A stretch of 64,000 bases of DNA from an uncultured Ellagibacter sp. (GCF_934643285.1 NZ_CAKUBT010000004.1:87569-151568), one strand, 5' to 3'. Counted from the first letter of the stretch, positions 7,931-16,911 are shown. Numbers and translations: made by a program. Notes: generated by a model from the letters alone, not told the origin.

Positions 7931-8716
7931 CTAGTCGAACTGGAGCATGTCCATGACCGCATGGCGGTACTCGATGAACTGCGGGGAGATGCGATCGCGC
8001 GGGTGGGGCATGTCGACCACGATCTCGCCGATGTTCGTGCCCGGACGCGGGCTGAGCACCACGATGCGGTCGGCCATGTAGACGGCCTCCTCGATGTCGT
8101 GCGTCACCATGAGGATGATCGGCTTGAAACGGTCGCGCATCTTTAAGATCTCGTCCTGGATGACCGCGCGGGTGAACGCGTCGAGCGCGGAGAGCGGCTC
8201 GTCGAGAAGGATGATGCCCGGGTCCTGCACGAACGTTTGGGCGATTGCGACGCGCGCTGCCATGCCGCCCGAAATCTGGTGCGGGTAGGATTTCTCGAAT
8301 CCCGAAAGGCCCATGAGGTCAATCATTTCCTGAACGCGATGCTTCTGCTGTTTGTAGACGCCGCGAGCTTTCAGGCCGAAGGCGATGTTCTTCTCGACGG
8401 TAAGCCAGGGGTAGAGGTTCGTTTCCTGGAACACGAAGCCGCGGTTGTACGAGGGCCCCTTGATGGGCTCGCCGCCGTATTCGATGGTGCCGCCCTGCGC
8501 TTTGTCCAGGCCGGCGACAAGGCGCAGAAACGTCGACTTGCCGCAGCCGGAAGGCCCGATGAGCGCGACGATCTCGCCGTGTTCCGCCTCGAGGTCGAAG
8601 TCATGAAGGGCGGTGAGCTCGCCCTTGTCGGCATCGTCGAACACGCGCAGCACGTCTTTCGCGACAAGGCGCTTGTCGGCCTCGCGAACAGCGGTCGATT
8701 CCTTGGCGTCTACCAC
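7931..8716 (-). CDS. SsuB/TauB-type ABC importer ATPase
   Basis: A 261-residue ATPase of the nitrate/sulfonate/taurine importer class. Walker A GPSGCGKST, Q-loop FVFQETNLYPW, signature ISGGMAARVAIAQ, Walker B GIILLDEP and the switch His (VTHDIEEA) are all present. The signature is normally SGGMRQR; here the Arg-Gln pair is replaced by Ala-Ala. The start is a GTG at 8716 behind a strong AAAGGAGG site; it overlaps the stop of the upstream permease by seven bases, so the two are translationally coupled. The longer upstream frame is only the permease shadow. Confidence 0.88.
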   Translation of the reverse strand: MVDAKESTAVREADKRLVAKDVLRVFDDADKGELTALHDFDLEAEHGEIVALIGPSGCGKSTFLRLVAGLDKAQGGTIEYGGEPIKGPSYNRGFVFQETNLYPWLTVEKNIAFGLKARGVYKQQKHRVQEMIDLMGLSGFEKSYPHQISGGMAARVAIAQTFVQDPGIILLDEPLSALDAFTRAVIQDEILKMRDRFKPIILMVTHDIEEAVYMADRIVVLSPRPGTNIGEIVVDMPHPRDRISPQFIEYRHAVMDMLQFD

Positions 8717-9732
8717 TGGACAACCTCCTTTGACCAGCTCATGGTGTGACGCTGGATAACGAACAGAATGGTGATGAGGACGAAGGCCATCGCGATGAAG
8801 ATGATCGCGATGGTGTAGATGATGTCGTAGGCCATGTAGCTCTGCGCCCATGAGATGCGCCAGCCAAGGCCGCCGCTCACGCCCATAACTTCGGCGGTAA
8901 CAAGCGAAGTAAGCGAGAAGCAGAATGCCATGAACAGACCCGTGAAGATGCTCGGCGCAGCGGCGGGATAGACCACATGGCGGATGATGTACCAGTTCGA
9001 AGCCCCGAGCGTCTGCGCGCGCTCGATGCTCGCGCGGCTGACCGAGCGAATGCCGCCGGCCAGGTTCACCGAAAGCGGGAACCACGTGGTCGATGCGATG
9101 ACGATGAGCGCCGCGAAGTGGTTGGAAGGCGCTAAAACGAGGGAGATCGTCACCCAGGCAACGCCTGGAACAGGGCCGATAATCTTGATAATGGGGTTGA
9201 GCCAGTAGTTAGCATGCTTGCTGTACCCCATGGCCGAGCCCCAAAGAAATCCCAGGACGCCACCTATGAAAACACCTTGCAGGTAAAGCGTAACAGAGTT
9301 GAACAGATCGCCCGCAATCCTGCCGTAATGCTCGAAACAGTACGCGAGCATGCTTTCGAACGACGGGAAATACGGCAGCTCGAGGATGCCCGATTTCAAC
9401 GTGCACAGGTTGTAGATGCCCGTCGCCAGGTAGACGAAGATGACAAGACCCCACCATTTCAGAAAATGGCGGCGCGCATATTCGAACCAAACGCTCGCGA
9501 CGATAAGCGCGGCGTACACCACGATCGACGCGCGGATGAAGATGGGATAATAGACGGTCGTCTCGTCTGCGGGATACACGTCCTGCGCGGCACCGTTCAC
9601 GATCATCATGAGGATCATCGCGATGAGAGGGCAGATGAGCTTCGCTATCTCTTTCGGCTTCGCAAGCGAGAACTTGCCGAAAAACCACTCGGAGAAGCTC
9701 CTGTTGCTTTCTTTCGCCGCGTCGCGCGCCAT
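8710..9732 (-). CDS. SsuC/TauC-type ABC importer permease, first copy, with long N-terminal extension
   Basis: First gene of the importer operon: 340 residues, with three extra N-terminal hydrophobic segments (residues about 30-130) before the standard permease core. The ATPase-docking loop reads RAQTLGASNWYIIRHVVYP. It is homologous to but clearly different from the second permease. A plausible promoter lies upstream on the minus strand (TTGGAC, 17 bases, ATAAAC), with direct repeats of ATAGTTGA around it. The gene uses an ATG at 9732. Confidence 0.8.
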   Translation of the reverse strand: MARDAAKESNRSFSEWFFGKFSLAKPKEIAKLICPLIAMILMMIVNGAAQDVYPADETTVYYPIFIRASIVVYAALIVASVWFEYARRHFLKWWGLVIFVYLATGIYNLCTLKSGILELPYFPSFESMLAYCFEHYGRIAGDLFNSVTLYLQGVFIGGVLGFLWGSAMGYSKHANYWLNPIIKIIGPVPGVAWVTISLVLAPSNHFAALIVIASTTWFPLSVNLAGGIRSVSRASIERAQTLGASNWYIIRHVVYPAAAPSIFTGLFMAFCFSLTSLVTAEVMGVSGGLGWRISWAQSYMAYDIIYTIAIIFIAMAFVLITILFVIQRHTMSWSKEVVQW

Positions 9733-9787
9733 GGATTCCTTTCCTCGTCATGTTGGTTCACAAAATAACTACGGTAGTTTATCTCAC

Positions 9788-9818
9788 ATAGTTGAGAATG
9801 TCCAATAGTTGATATTGG
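9788..9818 (-). promoter_or_regulatory. Control region of the ABC importer operon
   Basis: Two direct copies of ATAGTTGA (9788-9795, 9805-9812) lie 17 bases apart, and CCAATA/TATTGG (9802-9807, 9813-9818) forms a palindrome. TAGTTGATATT (9806-9816) recurs exactly at 13057-13067 before the BioB-like pair. Confidence 0.45.
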
Positions 9819-9877
9819 AATATATTTGAGATGATGGAGAAGGGCGGCGGACGGCCCCACGCGGTCGACCGCAGCTG

Positions 9878-10897
9878 CTAGGAGCGCGAAATCATGTCGA
9901 GAAGCGCCTCGTCGGAGGGATTCTCGAAGCTATCGAGCCTCTTTCTCAGATCGCGAAGGGTGCGACGCTCCGAGGAGAGCGATTCGGAGAGCTGCTTTCG
10001 GCGGGCGCGCTCCAGCACGCCGGTCTCTTCGATCTCGCGCGCGATTCGCCCCGCCTTCTCCCGCGACTTCTCGACGTCGCCTTGAAGGGACTCGATTTCG
10101 TTCGCATGGGCATGGAGATAAGCCCTGACCTGGCCAGATCGATCCTGAGAGCGCAGAAACCCGCGGGAGGCGGCAACCCCGCGCGGGAAGGCGTCGGGGA
10201 AGCGGGAAACGAGCGCGTCGGCGCCCTCAATCGAACGTATGCCCATGCACCCCGAGAAAATGTCATGTCCCAACGATTCCGCCGACTCGGGAATGCGCGC
10301 CTCAGCGAGCGCACGACAATTGCGAAACGCCTCGGCGCCGATCGCGCGGACCGTCGCCGGCAGCATCGCCCGGGAAAGCGAGCCGCATCCCGCGAACGCC
10401 TCGGCGCCGAGCGACTCCAAGCGGGAAAACGCCGGCATCTCGCGCAAGCTGCCGCATCCGGAAAACGCGCTCGCTCCCACTTCGTAAACCTCATCACCCC
10501 CGTGCACGACTTCCAAGGAGGCGCATCGGGAAAACGTCGAGGGCGCAACCGCCATGAGCGCGCGCGGAAGCGCCGCCTCGCGAAGGAAGGCGCACCCCGA
10601 AAAGGCACGTTCGCCGATTTCGAACACGGACTCGGGCACAGCGATTTTGCGCAGCCCCGTGCAGTCCCGAAAGGCGGCCTTCCCGATCGACTCGAGCGTT
10701 CGCGGCAGCTCGATCGACTCGATTTCCCCATGGCCGCGAAATGCCTCAGGAAGAATCTGCGTTGCGCCGAAGGGCACGACGACGTGCGCCGCATCGCGGG
10801 AATAATAGCGCTCGAGCGTGAGGGAAAACCCGCAGCGCCCCTCATCTTCTAGGGGTGCGGGCACCGCGGGCTCGAATATATCGGCAAAAGGGTTCAT
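9878..10897 (-). CDS. BspA-like leucine-rich-repeat protein with C-terminal coiled coil
   Basis: A 339-residue protein made of about nine LRR_5 (BspA/treponemal type) repeats of the form ..AFxxCxxLxxxxLPxxVxxIGxxA.., spanning residues 25-250, followed by a charged helical tail (about 265-335) likely to be a coiled coil. Such repeats usually mediate protein binding. There is no signal peptide or anchor, so unlike surface BspA proteins this one should be cytoplasmic. The ATG at 10897 lies 13 bases past the stop of the BioB-like gene, so it is the third gene of that operon. Its role with the radical SAM enzymes is unknown; a scaffold is one possibility. Confidence 0.75.
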   Translation of the reverse strand: MNPFADIFEPAVPAPLEDEGRCGFSLTLERYYSRDAAHVVVPFGATQILPEAFRGHGEIESIELPRTLESIGKAAFRDCTGLRKIAVPESVFEIGERAFSGCAFLREAALPRALMAVAPSTFSRCASLEVVHGGDEVYEVGASAFSGCGSLREMPAFSRLESLGAEAFAGCGSLSRAMLPATVRAIGAEAFRNCRALAEARIPESAESLGHDIFSGCMGIRSIEGADALVSRFPDAFPRGVAASRGFLRSQDRSGQVRAYLHAHANEIESLQGDVEKSREKAGRIAREIEETGVLERARRKQLSESLSSERRTLRDLRKRLDSFENPSDEALLDMISRS

Positions 10898-10910
10898 CGA
10901 GTTCGAAATC

Positions 10911-11924
10911 CTAGAGCATCCAGCCCTTCGAGGGACCGTCGACGATTTCCCAACCAGACGCCAAAAACATTTTGCGCTGCTGCGCGAAGCTTGCACCGCG
11001 CCCGCCGTGCTCGGTGCGCTCCACCGTGTCACGCGGGTTCGTCCCCACTTCCGCCCAGGCGAGGTTCGCACCCGACGCCGCCGTCATCACCGTGTTCGCC
11101 GAGCAGTTGAGGCGCGGCTCGATTCCACTTGCCAAACGGTAGATTGCCACCATGTTCGCGTTCGAAACGTCCGTGCGCATGCCCAGGTCGTAGAGCTGCG
11201 TGCCTGGAACGGCAACGCGCTTGCCCACGCCCGCCGACACGGGGTGCGTGCCGATGCAGCGGAAGGTCGCCTCGGTGATTTCCTCGGGCGTGTGCTCGGG
11301 GCCAACGGGTTCCACGCAGGTAGAGAGGCTCATGCCCGCCGCAGCCAGATTCGCGAACGTCTCCATGCGCATCTCAACAGGGATTTCGGTATCGACGCCC
11401 TCACGCATGCGAACGGCATGGTACGCACCGTTCGCGCCCGCCGCCTTGAGCGCCGTCGTGCGCTCGAGCGTCATGTCGTCGGTGTTCACCAGAAGCGGCA
11501 TGTCGTCGCCGATTACCTCGCGCACGCTTCCCACCATGTCGACGAGTTTCTCGAAGCTGTAGCTCGCCGTGGTGAGCAAGAGCATGAGGTTCGCACCATC
11601 TTCCATGTAAATCTTCGCATACTCGAGCACGTCTTCCTTTGCCAGTTCGAACTTGCCCTTGCGCGAAGAGTTGCACGACGCGAACGAGCAGAACTTGCAG
11701 TTTTTCGGGCAGATGGTGGAGTTCAAGCCGATCTGTGCGTGGATTTCCGCCTTGCCGTCGGCAGCGCGAAGGGAAAGCTCCTGGCCAGCCCAGCGGATAT
11801 AGGCCGCTTCCTTCGAAGTTTCCTGCACCTGGTAGAGCTTGAGCGTTTCCGCCTCGGTGAGCCCCTTGCCCAAAAGGCCCCGCTCCACGATGTCGTAGAT
11901 TTCCTCGTCGAATACCTGCGTCAT
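10911..11924 (-). CDS. BioB-like radical SAM enzyme, family member 1 (337 aa)
   Basis: A radical SAM enzyme of the BioB/HydE/PylB-like type. The CxxxCxxC motif binding the SAM-cleaving 4Fe-4S cluster is Cys72, Cys76 and Cys79 (CPKNCKFC). It shares with five other proteins here an AQIG motif before the cluster, a YHAxR.REG motif in the barrel, a VPGT motif and a C-terminal GTNPRD. It lacks the conserved cysteines I would expect for the second BioB cluster, so it should not be called biotin synthase. The ATG at 11924 has AGGAGAGGG upstream. It lies 120 bases after the other BioB-like gene and 13 bases before the LRR gene. Substrate unknown. Confidence 0.8.
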   Translation of the reverse strand: MTQVFDEEIYDIVERGLLGKGLTEAETLKLYQVQETSKEAAYIRWAGQELSLRAADGKAEIHAQIGLNSTICPKNCKFCSFASCNSSRKGKFELAKEDVLEYAKIYMEDGANLMLLLTTASYSFEKLVDMVGSVREVIGDDMPLLVNTDDMTLERTTALKAAGANGAYHAVRMREGVDTEIPVEMRMETFANLAAAGMSLSTCVEPVGPEHTPEEITEATFRCIGTHPVSAGVGKRVAVPGTQLYDLGMRTDVSNANMVAIYRLASGIEPRLNCSANTVMTAASGANLAWAEVGTNPRDTVERTEHGGRGASFAQQRKMFLASGWEIVDGPSKGWML

Positions 11925-12044
11925 TGTCGTCCCTCTCCTGCTTTCACTGCGGCAGTCTTCCGCCGCATCACCATACGCTATCCGGTTAAGCGAGCGCGCA
12001 ATCATAGGCGCCCGCTGAGACCCATCTTGGCTCGCCCGCGCTTC

Positions 12045-13025
12045 TTACCAAAACTTCGAAGGCCCGAAGGGGACCGTCCATTCTTTGTTCTCAAACTCCA
12101 TGCGGCTTTTTAGGAGATCGGGGCCAAGGCCTCCCCTCTCAGTTTCGTTTTTGTCGTCGCGTGGGTTTGTCCCAACTTCGGCCCAGCTATGGTTGCCGCT
12201 GCCGAAGGGCATCTTCCCTTCGGGCGTCAGAAGGCGGAGGATATTGCCGAACACACCGATCTTCGACCAGCTGTAGCGCGGCGCATCGAACATCTTCGTG
12301 CCGGGAACGGCGATAAACCCGCCCGCAAAGCCCGACTCGGGCTCAAGCGATACCTCCCGCTCAAGCGCGGCGACGATGTCCTCGGCCCGAAGCCCTGGAC
12401 GGATGAGTTCGGTGCACGTGGAAACCTTAAGGCCCGCTTCATGCGCCGCCTCGATCGTCTTCACGCGCGCATCAACGCTCAAGTTGTTAATCTCGCCCTC
12501 CCCCATGCGAATGGCATGGTAGACGCTCCCCGCACCTGCGGCCTTAAGCTCGCGCGCCATGGAGAGGTCGAAGTCGCCCATGTTCGCCATGATGGGGAAG
12601 TCCGGCAGCTCCTTGTGCGCAGCCTCGATGAAGCGCAGGAATTTCTCGAAGTCGTAGTCGACGGTGATCATGAGCGTCAAGACGTTCGCGCCGTTGTCGT
12701 AATAGTCGTGCGCGTAGTGGAGCACCGTCTCGATCGGCATCTCATGACGGCCGTTCGGACGCGCCTCGTTGCCAACGGCGAACGAACAGAACTCGCAGTT
12801 GGCTGGGCAGGGATTCGCGTCCATGCCGATCTGCCCGTGCACCTCGGCGATGCCGTTCGCGGTTTTGAAATGACGCTCACGCGCGACGTAGTTCAAAATA
12901 TGATCCTCAGGCGTGAAGGGCTCGACATCGCACAGGTAAACTGCGTCCTTATGCGTGAGCGTTTTGCCGTCCATGCAGTAATCGGCGATGCGCAAGACCT
13001 CTTCGTCAACGCTTGGCAAAGGCAT
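12045..13025 (-). CDS. BioB-like radical SAM enzyme, family member 2 (326 aa)
   Basis: First gene of a three-gene unit (two radical SAM enzymes, then the LRR protein). Cluster cysteines are 73, 77 and 80 (CPANCEFC), preceded by GQIG. The family motifs YHAIRMGEG, VPGT and GTNPRD are all present. With member 1 it forms a divergent pair, much less similar to each other than the 354-residue members are among themselves, so they may act on different substrates or consecutively. The ATG at 13025 follows AGGGGG. Upstream is the TAGTTGATATT element also found before the ABC importer, and TTGTCT with TAATAT at 17 bases as a possible promoter. Confidence 0.8.
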   Translation of the reverse strand: MPLPSVDEEVLRIADYCMDGKTLTHKDAVYLCDVEPFTPEDHILNYVARERHFKTANGIAEVHGQIGMDANPCPANCEFCSFAVGNEARPNGRHEMPIETVLHYAHDYYDNGANVLTLMITVDYDFEKFLRFIEAAHKELPDFPIMANMGDFDLSMARELKAAGAGSVYHAIRMGEGEINNLSVDARVKTIEAAHEAGLKVSTCTELIRPGLRAEDIVAALEREVSLEPESGFAGGFIAVPGTKMFDAPRYSWSKIGVFGNILRLLTPEGKMPFGSGNHSWAEVGTNPRDDKNETERGGLGPDLLKSRMEFENKEWTVPFGPSKFW

Positions 13026-13056
13026 GGAAACCCCCTCGATTGATTCAAACCGAACT

Positions 13057-13100
13057 TAGTTGATATTAAGACGGAATCCCATATTAGACAATAGCCTATA
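13057..13100. promoter_or_regulatory. Divergent control region between the BioB-like pair and the MoxR operon
   Basis: TAGTTGATATT (13057-13067) faces the minus-strand BioB-like genes. TAGACAATAGCCTATA (13085-13100) faces the plus-strand MoxR operon and matches 14 of 16 bases of the element at 20654-20669. Confidence 0.5.
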
Positions 13101-13148
13101 GACAGCAGGGGTATCATGTTGGCGAAAGGCGCTTGAAGGAGGATGCCT

Positions 13149-14093
13149 GTGCCGCACGATACGGCAATCGAAGCAGAAAAAGAGCTCTCTGCGCTCGTGG
13201 AAGCGGGCGATGAGCGCGCCGTGGTCGACTGGCTCGAAGGCCCCCGGGCGGGACTCGTCGAGTTCACCGGGCGCTGCTTCAGCACGGCTGTCTCCTCGGG
13301 CATGGCGGATGCGTCCCTTCTTATGGGGCGACTCGGCTTCCACCTCGCCGTCACCGATGATAAGGCGGCAAAGCGAGCTATTGAACAGGCGAAAAGCATG
13401 CGCGGCTTGCTTGGTTTCCTGGAGGACTATCGCTATTGCAAAGCCCAGCGAAGCTACTATCTTCCCGTCGTGGAAAGTGACGCGTCGCTTGGACCTATCG
13501 AGCAGCTGCTCGCGCACGGGCTGCTTTCCGCAAACGACAAGGCCGAGCTGCTCTCGCTCGCCCTGCGAAGCGACAAGCCCAAGCTCGCGCGCGCCTTGGC
13601 CGCGGGGGGCGCGCGACTCTCCGACGGCATGCGCGACGACGTCCCGGAAGATTTGCGGAAAAACAGAAGCGATCTCGCCGCGAGCGAGAAGGACCTCTGG
13701 GCGCGGCTCGCCACGCCGCAGCGCACCTTAGAGACGCTCTCGCTCATCTTCGAGCGCACGGAGGGGCACCCCTGTTCCATCCATCGCAGCTGGTGGGGAT
13801 CGTACGGGCGCCAGCCGGAGTTCGCCTGCAAGCTCTCGGAGATCGCATGCCGCAGTTGCACCGAGGCGTGCGACTGCACAGCGAGCCTACTTGCGACGCT
13901 CGCCGCGGCAGGAACGAGCGCCCTTCCCGGTCTTTCCACTGTGCTCACCTGGGAAAACTTGGAACAATCCTGGCTTGACGACGCCCTTGCCGCCGCGCAG
14001 GGGGCGAACAACGCGCAGGGAGCCGCGCTCATCATGCGCGCGGCGCAAAACGTTTCTTCCGCCGCAGACGAGCTCGACCTGCTGGAGTTCTAG
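13149..14093 (+). CDS. Helical-repeat protein of unknown function, first gene of the MoxR operon
   Basis: I do not recognise a named family. The 314-residue protein is almost entirely helical, with Ala/Leu-rich stretches such as EQLLAHGLLSANDKAELL and KPKLARALAAGGARLS that resemble degenerate ankyrin-like repeats, plus a Cys-rich spot near residue 235 (ACRSCTEACDC). The start is taken as the GTG at 13149 because AAGGAGG (13136-13142) stands six bases before it, whereas it directly abuts the ATG at 13143. It ends two bases before the VWA gene, so it probably serves as the substrate-specific partner of the MoxR-VWA pair. Confidence 0.65.
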   Translation: MPHDTAIEAEKELSALVEAGDERAVVDWLEGPRAGLVEFTGRCFSTAVSSGMADASLLMGRLGFHLAVTDDKAAKRAIEQAKSMRGLLGFLEDYRYCKAQRSYYLPVVESDASLGPIEQLLAHGLLSANDKAELLSLALRSDKPKLARALAAGGARLSDGMRDDVPEDLRKNRSDLAASEKDLWARLATPQRTLETLSLIFERTEGHPCSIHRSWWGSYGRQPEFACKLSEIACRSCTEACDCTASLLATLAAAGTSALPGLSTVLTWENLEQSWLDDALAAAQGANNAQGAALIMRAAQNVSSAADELDLLEF

Positions 14094-14094
14094 C

Positions 14095-15429
14095 ATGGCC
14101 CAAAACGCGCATCCCTCCGAGCTGCTCGACGAGGCGGCATCGCTCGCCGACAACATTGTCGCGCTTTGCCGCGACGCCCTGCTCACGAGCATCAAGTTCA
14201 CGAACCGTCCGCTCGCGCGCCTGCCGCACCGCATCCAGATGGACCGCGGCGGATGCATGACCGACGGACACGAAGCGCTCTTCTCCCCCGCCTTCGTTCT
14301 GAACAACTTCAAGGGTGCGCGGCAGGTCATCACGCGCGCCTACCTGCATATGATCGCGCACTGCCTGTTGCGCCACCCCTTCCCACGCGCCGACATCGAC
14401 CCGCTCACCTGGAGCGTTGCCTGCGATCTGTCGGTCGGCTGCGTTCTCGGCCAGCTGGAATGCGACGCGATCACCTACAAAGACGACGAGCGCGACTGCC
14501 GCATCTCCGAATGGGCACACCGCGTCGAGCAGCCGACTGCGCAGGCGTTCTACGCGCTGCTTGTGCGCGAGGGCCTAAGCCAGGAGGAGCTCGCCAAGCT
14601 GGAAATCGCCATCGGCATGGACAGCCACGAGCTGTGGTTCGAAAAGCCCGAGGGTCTCGAACCCGACCAATCGCAGACAGAGAGCAACGCGCAGCACGAG
14701 CTCAAGCAGCGCTGGGAGGAGATCGCCATCGCAACGGAGATGGACATGCAGCGCGAGCACGACACCGCGCCGAGCACCCTCACAAGCCAGCTTCGCGGCG
14801 CCCATGCAAGCACGATGAGCTTAGAAGAGCTGCTGCAGATCTACGCCGCGCCGCACGAGAGCATGACGCTCGACGACGAGGAGTTCGACTACATCTACTA
14901 CAGCTACGGCCTGCGCGAGTTGGACGGGATCGCACTGGTAGAACCCCTGGAATACCGCGAGACACCCCAGATCAGGGACTTCTGCATCACCATCGACACA
15001 TCCGGCAGCTGCAGCGGGCCGCTTGTGGAGGCCTTCGCGTCAAAGGCGTGCGGGATGCTTTTGGAGAGCGCGTCGGTGGGCGACGAGGCGCGCATCTGGA
15101 TGGTGCAATGCGATTCGCAGGTGCAGAACACCCGCCTTCTGCGCACGCGCGACGACGTCGCCGATTGGCTTTCCTCGCTCGAACTCAAGGGCTTCGGAGG
15201 CACGGACTTCCGCCCCGTGTTCGAGCTGATGGATCGCATGACCGACGACGGCACGGTGGCAAACTGGGAAGCGCTCATCTACTTCACGGACGGGCAGGGA
15301 ACCTTCCCCGACCAGGCGCCGCCGTGGGATACAGCCTTCGTCTTTGTCGACGAGGCGGGCTCATGCCCCGCATGGGCAACAAGGGTACTAACCTATTCCG
15401 ACGAGCTTACGAGCGAAAGCGAGCGATAG
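14095..15429 (+). CDS. DUF2201/VWA-like metal-binding protein, partner of MoxR ATPase
   Basis: A 444-residue protein with an N-terminal helical metallopeptidase-like domain as in DUF2201 proteins (residues about 1-190) and a C-terminal von Willebrand A-like domain (about 300-440). The metal-ion site of the VWA domain is intact: DTSGSCSG supplies DxSxS and GGTDF supplies the distal Thr and Asp. Such proteins work with MoxR-type AAA+ ATPases as chaperones that insert metals or mature enzyme complexes. The ATG at 14095 is one base past the previous stop, and the next gene starts at the base after this stop. Longer frames starting upstream are shadows. Confidence 0.8.
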   Translation: MAQNAHPSELLDEAASLADNIVALCRDALLTSIKFTNRPLARLPHRIQMDRGGCMTDGHEALFSPAFVLNNFKGARQVITRAYLHMIAHCLLRHPFPRADIDPLTWSVACDLSVGCVLGQLECDAITYKDDERDCRISEWAHRVEQPTAQAFYALLVREGLSQEELAKLEIAIGMDSHELWFEKPEGLEPDQSQTESNAQHELKQRWEEIAIATEMDMQREHDTAPSTLTSQLRGAHASTMSLEELLQIYAAPHESMTLDDEEFDYIYYSYGLRELDGIALVEPLEYRETPQIRDFCITIDTSGSCSGPLVEAFASKACGMLLESASVGDEARIWMVQCDSQVQNTRLLRTRDDVADWLSSLELKGFGGTDFRPVFELMDRMTDDGTVANWEALIYFTDGQGTFPDQAPPWDTAFVFVDEAGSCPAWATRVLTYSDELTSESER

Positions 15430-16911
15430 ATGAACATCAAGCAGGCAAAAGAGCAGGTCAAAAAAACTTGCGTCGCGTACCTCACCAAAGACGCCTTCGG
15501 CGAGTACGTGATGCCTATCGAGACGCAGCGCCCGATTTTCCTTCTGGGGGCGCCTGGCATCGGCAAGACCGCGATCATGGCGCAGGTTGCGGCGGAGCTC
15601 GACTTAGGGCTTGTGGACTACTCTATGACGCATCACACGCGCCAGTCGGCCATGGGCCTGCCGTTCATCACGAAACGCCGCTACGGCGAGCGCGACGTCG
15701 ACATCTCGGAATACACGATGAGCGAAATCATCGCAAGCATCTACGAGAGCATCGAGAAGACGGGACGCAAGGAGGGCATCCTGTTCCTCGACGAGATCAA
15801 CTGCGTAAGCGAGACGCTCATGCCCATGATGCTTCGTTTCCTGCAGAGCAAGATGCTCGGCAACCACCGCGTCCCCGACGGTTGGGTAGTCGTCAGCGCC
15901 GGCAATCCGCTCGAATACAACAAGAGCGCGCGCCAATTCGACGTCGTGACGATGGACCGTGTAAAGCGCATAGAGGTGGAACCCGACCTTGCCGCATGGC
16001 GCGAGTACGCCATGGCGTGCGGGGCGCATCCGGCGGTCGTTAGCTTCCTTGATATGCGCCCCGACTGCTTCTATTACATGGAGGCCAAGGGGCGAAGCCG
16101 CGAGTTTGTCACCGCGCGCGCCTGGATGGACCTCTCGAACATGATGCGCCTGTACGAGAAAAACGGCTTGGAAATCGACGACGAGCTGGTGAGCCAATAC
16201 CTGCAAACGGCGTCGATCGCTTCGGATTTCTACGTTTACCTGCGTCTTTTCAGCAGCTACAGCGCCGACTACCGCATCGAGGACATCCTTGGCGGCAAAG
16301 CCGATGAGTCTTTGCGCGAGAAGGCGGCGCACGCCGGGTTCGACGAGCGAGCCGCCTTGGCCGGCCTTTTGATCGACACGCTCGCCGCCCATGCGGAAAG
16401 CGACGTCGAGCAGGAGCACGAGCTTGCCGAGCTTCGAGCGGCACTTGTTCGAGCCAAGGAGGAACCCGACCCCGCAGCTACGCTCTCACGCGAAGCCGAT
16501 GAGCACGCGAGCAGACTCGAAGCGGACGCCGCGCGCTACCGAAATGACGTGCTCGCCCGCAGCGTCGAGCACGGCGCGATCGAGAGCTTGCGGGCATGGG
16601 CGGCGAAGCTCGGGGGCGGCGGCGCGAGCTTGAGGGATATTGCCGCGAGCTTCAACGAGAGGCTCGGCGAGCACAAGCGGCAAGGGGCGATAATCGAGAC
16701 CGAGCTCACCTCCGCCCTCGATTTCATGGATGCAGCCTGGGGTGAAGGCAACGAGATGACGGTGGCGCTCAACGAGATGACTATGAACAAGACGCTTTCC
16801 GCCTTCATCGCGAAGCACGGCTGCGACGCCTACTACAACCACAGCGAGACGCTCATGCTCGACGCACGCGCCGAGCGCCTCGCCGAGCGCCTGGCGCAAC
16901 TCGAGGCGTAA
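15430..16911 (+). CDS. MoxR-type AAA+ ATPase
   Basis: A 493-residue AAA+ protein of the AAA_5/MoxR group. Walker A is GAPGIGKTA (about residues 40-48), Walker B is ILFLDEIN, and a sensor-1-like Asn follows in VVVSAGNP. The first 300 residues form the ATPase, the rest is a charged helical extension of about 190 residues not found in minimal MoxR proteins. It begins at the base after the VWA stop. MoxR-VWA pairs (RavA-ViaA, CbbQ-CbbO, NorQ-NorD) activate metalloenzymes, which fits a neighbourhood of six Fe-S radical enzymes, but the client here is inferred only from position. Confidence 0.85.
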   Translation: MNIKQAKEQVKKTCVAYLTKDAFGEYVMPIETQRPIFLLGAPGIGKTAIMAQVAAELDLGLVDYSMTHHTRQSAMGLPFITKRRYGERDVDISEYTMSEIIASIYESIEKTGRKEGILFLDEINCVSETLMPMMLRFLQSKMLGNHRVPDGWVVVSAGNPLEYNKSARQFDVVTMDRVKRIEVEPDLAAWREYAMACGAHPAVVSFLDMRPDCFYYMEAKGRSREFVTARAWMDLSNMMRLYEKNGLEIDDELVSQYLQTASIASDFYVYLRLFSSYSADYRIEDILGGKADESLREKAAHAGFDERAALAGLLIDTLAAHAESDVEQEHELAELRAALVRAKEEPDPAATLSREADEHASRLEADAARYRNDVLARSVEHGAIESLRAWAAKLGGGGASLRDIAASFNERLGEHKRQGAIIETELTSALDFMDAAWGEGNEMTVALNEMTMNKTLSAFIAKHGCDAYYNHSETLMLDARAERLAERLAQLEA

